Assembly (NCBI RefSeq): GCF_000156335.1
Contig: NZ_DS999213.1
Coordinates: 939,501-976,568 of the forward strand
From: Roseobacter sp. GAI101
GTDB taxonomy: Bacteria; Pseudomonadota; Alphaproteobacteria; Rhodobacterales; Rhodobacteraceae
Reading direction: 5' to 3'
Length of the DNA: 37,068 nt
The notes below the pieces were generated by a model. The model saw nothing but the letters and a program-made list of their open reading frames with translations, was not told where the DNA came from and made no database searches. A program made the position numbers and the translations under genes. Positions 34,121 through 37,068 of this stretch are shown here, piece by piece; position 1 is the stretch's first letter; every line of letters begins with the position of its first letter.

Positions 34121-36055
34121 TTACTGCTTCAGCAGGCTGGTGATGTTGCGCACCACGGCCCGACGGTTGGCGGGTTGCGCTGTCTGCGACGGAACTTTCA
34201 ACGCAGTCTCACCATACCCTTGGGTAATCAGGTTTGCCGGTGGAACGTCGAAATACTCGGTCAGTGCCAAGGCGACTGTTTCGGCACGACGGTCCGAAAG
34301 CGCAAGGTTGTAGCCTTCATTGCCCACAGCGTCAGTGTGCCCTTCGATCAGGATAACGGTGCGTGGATCGTTGCGGATCGCACCGGTGATCGCTGTCCCG
34401 ATCTTGGCCAGCGCACGTGCCTGTTCAGGCTGGATCGCAGCCGAACCGGTTTCGAACCGCAGCGCATCCAGTTCAACCTCGGGGGCCAAGGCGCGTACCT
34501 GCTGGATGTCGCGCACCTGGCGCAACGAGAACCGCTGTGCCTGCGTATCACGCAGTTGCGTTTCCAGTGCCACGCGCAGCGCTTCTTCGTTCTGCTGGCT
34601 CAGCAGGGTGTTGGTCTGTTCGACCTGTGGCAGTTCGTTCACCACGATCCGCTGTTCAACCTGCGTATCGTCGAACAGCACATATTCGTTGCCCTGCGGG
34701 TCGATGTTGATCCGGCGCAAAACAGTCCCGTCACGTCCAAGGATCGTCACCACTTTGCTGCCATCCGGCTTGGTCACGGTTGTGCGTGCAGACCCGTCGT
34801 TGAATGTCTCGCGACGGACTTCGTCGCCGGCCTGACGGACAAGCGCATCATCGTCCTTCAGCACGCGCAGATCGCCATTCTGGTCTTCGACGACCAGACG
34901 GTCACCCGAGTTGCTGACAACCTTGGACCCGTTCTTGAGCACGGCACCAACGGCGACGGCACCAAGACCAAGCAAAAGTGCCTTTTCGAATTTGCTCAGG
35001 CCATCGTCTTCCTGAGGGGCCGCTTCTGCTGTCGCCTCACCCGTGACCTCGGTCGAGAATTCCTCGTCCGAACTGCGGGTTTCCTCGGCTGTGATTTCTT
35101 CGGTCACGACCTGTGCTTCTGCCTCGCCGCTGTCGGCAGCTGCGGCGGCTTCCGCGGCGGCAGCGGCTTCGGCAGCGCGCTGCTCCTGACGTGCTTCTTC
35201 AGCGGCCTGTTGTTCTGCGATCTCGGCGGCAATCTGCTCTTCCGTCTTCGGGGCCTCTTCTGTTGCTGTCGCCTCAGCCTGCGCCTCTGGTGTCACGGTT
35301 GTCTCAGCAGCAGCAGAGTCAGTCGTTTCGACCTGGATAGGTTCCGCTTGCTGTTCTGACGTTACTTCTGTCTGCGCAGGATCAGCGGTTGCTGTGGCGT
35401 CCTGCGTTGCGGCGGCCTCCTCGGCAGCCTCTTTCGCCTCAGCGTCCCCGGCAATCTGGGCTGCAATTGCTTCCTCGTTTGCTGCTGCATCCGCTGCGAT
35501 CTGTGCGTCTTCTGCCGCCTTCGCCTCTGCCGCCGCCTCTTCAGCCGCAGCAGCTTCGGCCGCTGCCGACGCATCCGCTGCAGCCTGGGCTGCCGCTGCC
35601 GCTTCTTCAGCCGCAGCTGCCTCGGCCGCTGCCGACGCATCCGCCGCAGCCTGTGCTTCTGCTGCCGCCTGCGCGTCTGCTGTGGCTTGGGCATCTAGTG
35701 CGGCCTGTGCATCCTCTTCAGCCTGCGCCTCTGCGGCTGCTCGGGCATCCTCGGCCGCCTGTGCATCCTCTACGCTTTCGGCAGCTTCCTGCGCCTTGGC
35801 GTCAGCTTCCGCAGCCGCTTCGTCTACTGCATCACCCGCACCTACAACCTGATCCAGGGCAATCTGCAATTGCGCGTCCAGCTCTTCGGCGTCATTCACT
35901 TCTGTTCCGTCGGGCAAGACGCAGGGGAACACGGCCTCTGCCTCTGTTCCCTCAACGGCGCAAGTCGCGACAGTCGATTGCGCGAACCCGCCCGCGGGCA
36001 ACGCCAGGGCCACACACATGGTCAAAGAAGTTGTTGATTTAAGAAGTCTAAACAT
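34121..36055 (-). CDS. OmpA-family protein with long Ala/Glu-rich region
   Basis: 644 residues. The signal peptide (about 1-25, LPAGGFA then QS) is clear. Residues about 70-340 are Ala/Glu/Asp/Gln-rich with a duplicated 20-residue stretch (ASAAAEAAAAEEAAA) and should be helical. A short hydrophobic Gly-rich segment (KALLLGLGAVAVGAVL, near 368-383) follows, then a beta-rich repeat region with RVLKDDDALVRQ. The final 110 residues are an OmpA C-terminal peptidoglycan-binding domain: GHTDAVGNEGYNLALS with the diaminopimelate-contacting Asp, and NLITQGYGETA with NRRAVVRN containing the Arg. It probably tethers the outer membrane or envelope to the cell wall across the periplasm. The ATG has a good AAGGA site. 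Confidence 0.92.
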   Translation of the reverse strand: MFRLLKSTTSLTMCVALALPAGGFAQSTVATCAVEGTEAEAVFPCVLPDGTEVNDAEELDAQLQIALDQVVGAGDAVDEAAAEADAKAQEAAESVEDAQAAEDARAAAEAQAEEDAQAALDAQATADAQAAAEAQAAADASAAAEAAAAEEAAAAAQAAADASAAAEAAAAEEAAAEAKAAEDAQIAADAAANEEAIAAQIAGDAEAKEAAEEAAATQDATATADPAQTEVTSEQQAEPIQVETTDSAAAETTVTPEAQAEATATEEAPKTEEQIAAEIAEQQAAEEARQEQRAAEAAAAAEAAAAADSGEAEAQVVTEEITAEETRSSDEEFSTEVTGEATAEAAPQEDDGLSKFEKALLLGLGAVAVGAVLKNGSKVVSNSGDRLVVEDQNGDLRVLKDDDALVRQAGDEVRRETFNDGSARTTVTKPDGSKVVTILGRDGTVLRRINIDPQGNEYVLFDDTQVEQRIVVNELPQVEQTNTLLSQQNEEALRVALETQLRDTQAQRFSLRQVRDIQQVRALAPEVELDALRFETGSAAIQPEQARALAKIGTAITGAIRNDPRTVILIEGHTDAVGNEGYNLALSDRRAETVALALTEYFDVPPANLITQGYGETALKVPSQTAQPANRRAVVRNITSLLKQ

Positions 36056-36154
36056 TTCATATCCTTACGGGTTACTACACAACGCCGTTCGGGCAGCGCT
36101 TGTCACTAAACCCTTAACGGATCGTTTTGTTCCAGCAGGATGATCCCTGACACC

Positions 36155-36190
36155 GGAAAGCCGCCTTCAATCTGTCGAAGACGGCTTTCC
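36155..36190 (-). terminator. Terminator-like hairpin after coxM-type gene
   Basis: GGAAAGCCGCCTTC (36155-36168) and GAAGACGGCTTTCC (36177-36190) form a 14-bp stem on the minus strand with one G-U pair and an 8-nt loop. It lies 22 bp after the coxM-type stop, but has no T-tract after the stem, so efficiency is uncertain. Confidence 0.6.
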
Positions 36191-36212
36191 AGCTTCGTAT
36201 TCTAATGGCCCG

Positions 36213-37004
36213 TCAGGCGAGTGCGGCAACAGCCCGCTTGGTCATGACACCGACCAGATGGGCGCGGTAGTCGCCAGACCCGTGCAGATCGCTGATCATG
36301 CTGCTGCCATCAACGCTCAGGCCGCTCACGGCTTCCGCACTAAAGTTCGCAGACAACGCGGTCTCGGCCTCGGTCCAGCGAAAGACACCATCCTCGGACG
36401 CGCCCGTGACAGCAACACGCACCCCGTCGGCAAACTTTGCGACAAAGACGGCGACCAAAGGAAACCGTGACGCTGGCTGGATGAACTTCTCGTAATGGGC
36501 CTTCTCAGGTACCGGAAACTTGACCTCGGTGACGATTTCGCCCTCATCCAGCGCCGTCGCAAACATGCCCTGAAAGAAATCATCGGCAGCGATCTCGCGC
36601 GCATTCGTCACGACTGTCGCACCGCTGGCCAACACAGCCGACGGATAGCACGCCGAAGGGTCATTATTGGCAACCGATCCGCCAATCGTGCCACGGTTGC
36701 GCACGGCCGGATCGCCGATCCGCGCCGCAAGCCCCGCGAGGGCCGGGTAATGGGTCGCAACCTCTTTGGCGACGGTCGCATGGACGGTGCCACCGCCAAT
36801 GCAGACGCGGCCGTCATCATCCAGACAAACACCCCGCATCTCGGCGATCCCCTTGAGCGACACCAAAACCGACGGCATTGCCAGCCGCGCCTTCAGCGTC
36901 GGGATCAAGGTCTGCCCGCCACTCAACGGCTGCGCTTCTTCACGCCCCAACGCCTTGACCGCATCGGCGATGCTGGTTGGTTTCTCTACGTCGAAATCAT
37001 ACAT
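36213..37004 (-). CDS. coxM: FAD-binding subunit of a molybdenum hydroxylase (CoxM/CutM family)
   Basis: 263 residues from the ATG at 37004, with AAGGA upstream. Medium subunit of CO dehydrogenase/xanthine oxidase-type enzymes; it binds FAD and passes electrons from the 2Fe-2S subunit. Motifs: LSGGQTLIPTLKARL (FAD pyrophosphate loop), IGGGTVHATVAKEVA, and RNRGTIGGSVANNDPSACYP (second FAD loop). The C-terminal CO-dehydrogenase flavoprotein domain is present. The large and small subunit genes are not in view and would be expected upstream, to the right of the window. The hairpin after its stop suggests it ends that operon. CO oxidation versus another substrate cannot be decided here. Confidence 0.9.
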   Translation of the reverse strand: MYDFDVEKPTSIADAVKALGREEAQPLSGGQTLIPTLKARLAMPSVLVSLKGIAEMRGVCLDDDGRVCIGGGTVHATVAKEVATHYPALAGLAARIGDPAVRNRGTIGGSVANNDPSACYPSAVLASGATVVTNAREIAADDFFQGMFATALDEGEIVTEVKFPVPEKAHYEKFIQPASRFPLVAVFVAKFADGVRVAVTGASEDGVFRWTEAETALSANFSAEAVSGLSVDGSSMISDLHGSGDYRAHLVGVMTKRAVAALA

Positions 37005-37068
37005 CTTCTGTCCTTCCAATCAGAGAGCGCGCCATAGCCCCGCTTCTCCTCTTCATTTTTCCACATAA

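Noticed and set aside
34079..35359. 426-codon open frame antisense to the OmpA-family gene
   Set aside because: Arises from the Ala-rich and GC-rich coding of the real gene; begins inside the terminator hairpin.
37020..37068. Possible end of an upstream cox gene at the right edge
   Set aside because: The 49 bases show no recognisable C-terminus; too short to call.

Overview
The window is a 37 kb piece of what looks like a Rhodobacteraceae (Roseobacter-group) alphaproteobacterial chromosome. The evidence is the FixGHIS-type oxidase-assembly operon, a siroheme synthase-DUF2849-CysI-CysH-DUF934 sulfur operon, TRAP and DctB/DctD genes, a coxM-type gene, high G+C coding sequence, and an alphaproteobacterial style infC with a non-ATG start. 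It reads as ordinary core chromosome. I see no prophage, insertion sequence, integrase or CRISPR array. Genus is not decidable from the sequence alone.

Layout, left to right. (1) 2-3950, + strand: ccoG (5' end off the window), ccoH, ccoI and a short ccoS, for cbb3 oxidase maturation, each overlapping or abutting the next. (2) 3940-6636, - strand apart from a tRNA: an enoyl-CoA hydratase family protein, a transglutaminase-like protein, a + strand tRNA-Val(UAC), and an HU-like DNA-binding protein. (3) 6799-11798, - strand: Lon protease behind a sigma32-like promoter, an old yellow enzyme family reductase and tRNA-guanine transglycosylase. (4) 11925-18221, + strand: a QmcA-type SPFH protein with a short NfeD-like partner, a decayed histidine kinase on the - strand, a fused RimB-like/RimK protein, a SufT-like protein, a periplasmic glycerophosphodiesterase, a SufA-like carrier and triosephosphate isomerase. 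(5) 18339-24771, - strand: dctB-dctD followed by the TRAP transporter genes dctP-dctQ-dctM. (6) 24832-26482: a cytochrome P450 and an Lrp/AsnC regulator. (7) 26622-32067, + strand: an assimilatory sulfite-reduction operon with a frameshifted siroheme synthase, then ferredoxin-NADP reductase. (8) 32151-36055: infC flanked by two Ala/Glu/Asp-rich envelope proteins, one membrane-anchored with 120-bp tandem repeats, the other an OmpA-family protein. (9) 36213-37004, - strand: a coxM-type FAD subunit whose partner genes are not in view.

How the genes fit together. In the sulfur block, CysH (with the CC and CxxC cysteines of APS reductases) would make sulfite. CysI reduces it to sulfide using siroheme that the CysG-type enzyme should supply, and ferredoxin-NADP reductase could provide electrons. 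DUF2849 and DUF934 proteins sit inside this operon without known roles. In the dct block a two-component system lies directly upstream of a TRAP transporter, and two 18-bp dyads lie in the gap between them.

The most notable points are: a DctD whose AAA+ domain has lost the Walker A lysine and the GAFTGA sigma54-contact loop, next to tandem dyad sites and no recognisable -24/-12 promoter; two single-base losses that break siroheme synthase; the RimB-RimK fusion; the infC AUC start; and the repetitive Ala-rich proteins around infC. I found no wholly new multi-gene system. The rewired DctBD-TRAP module is the best candidate for unusual biology.
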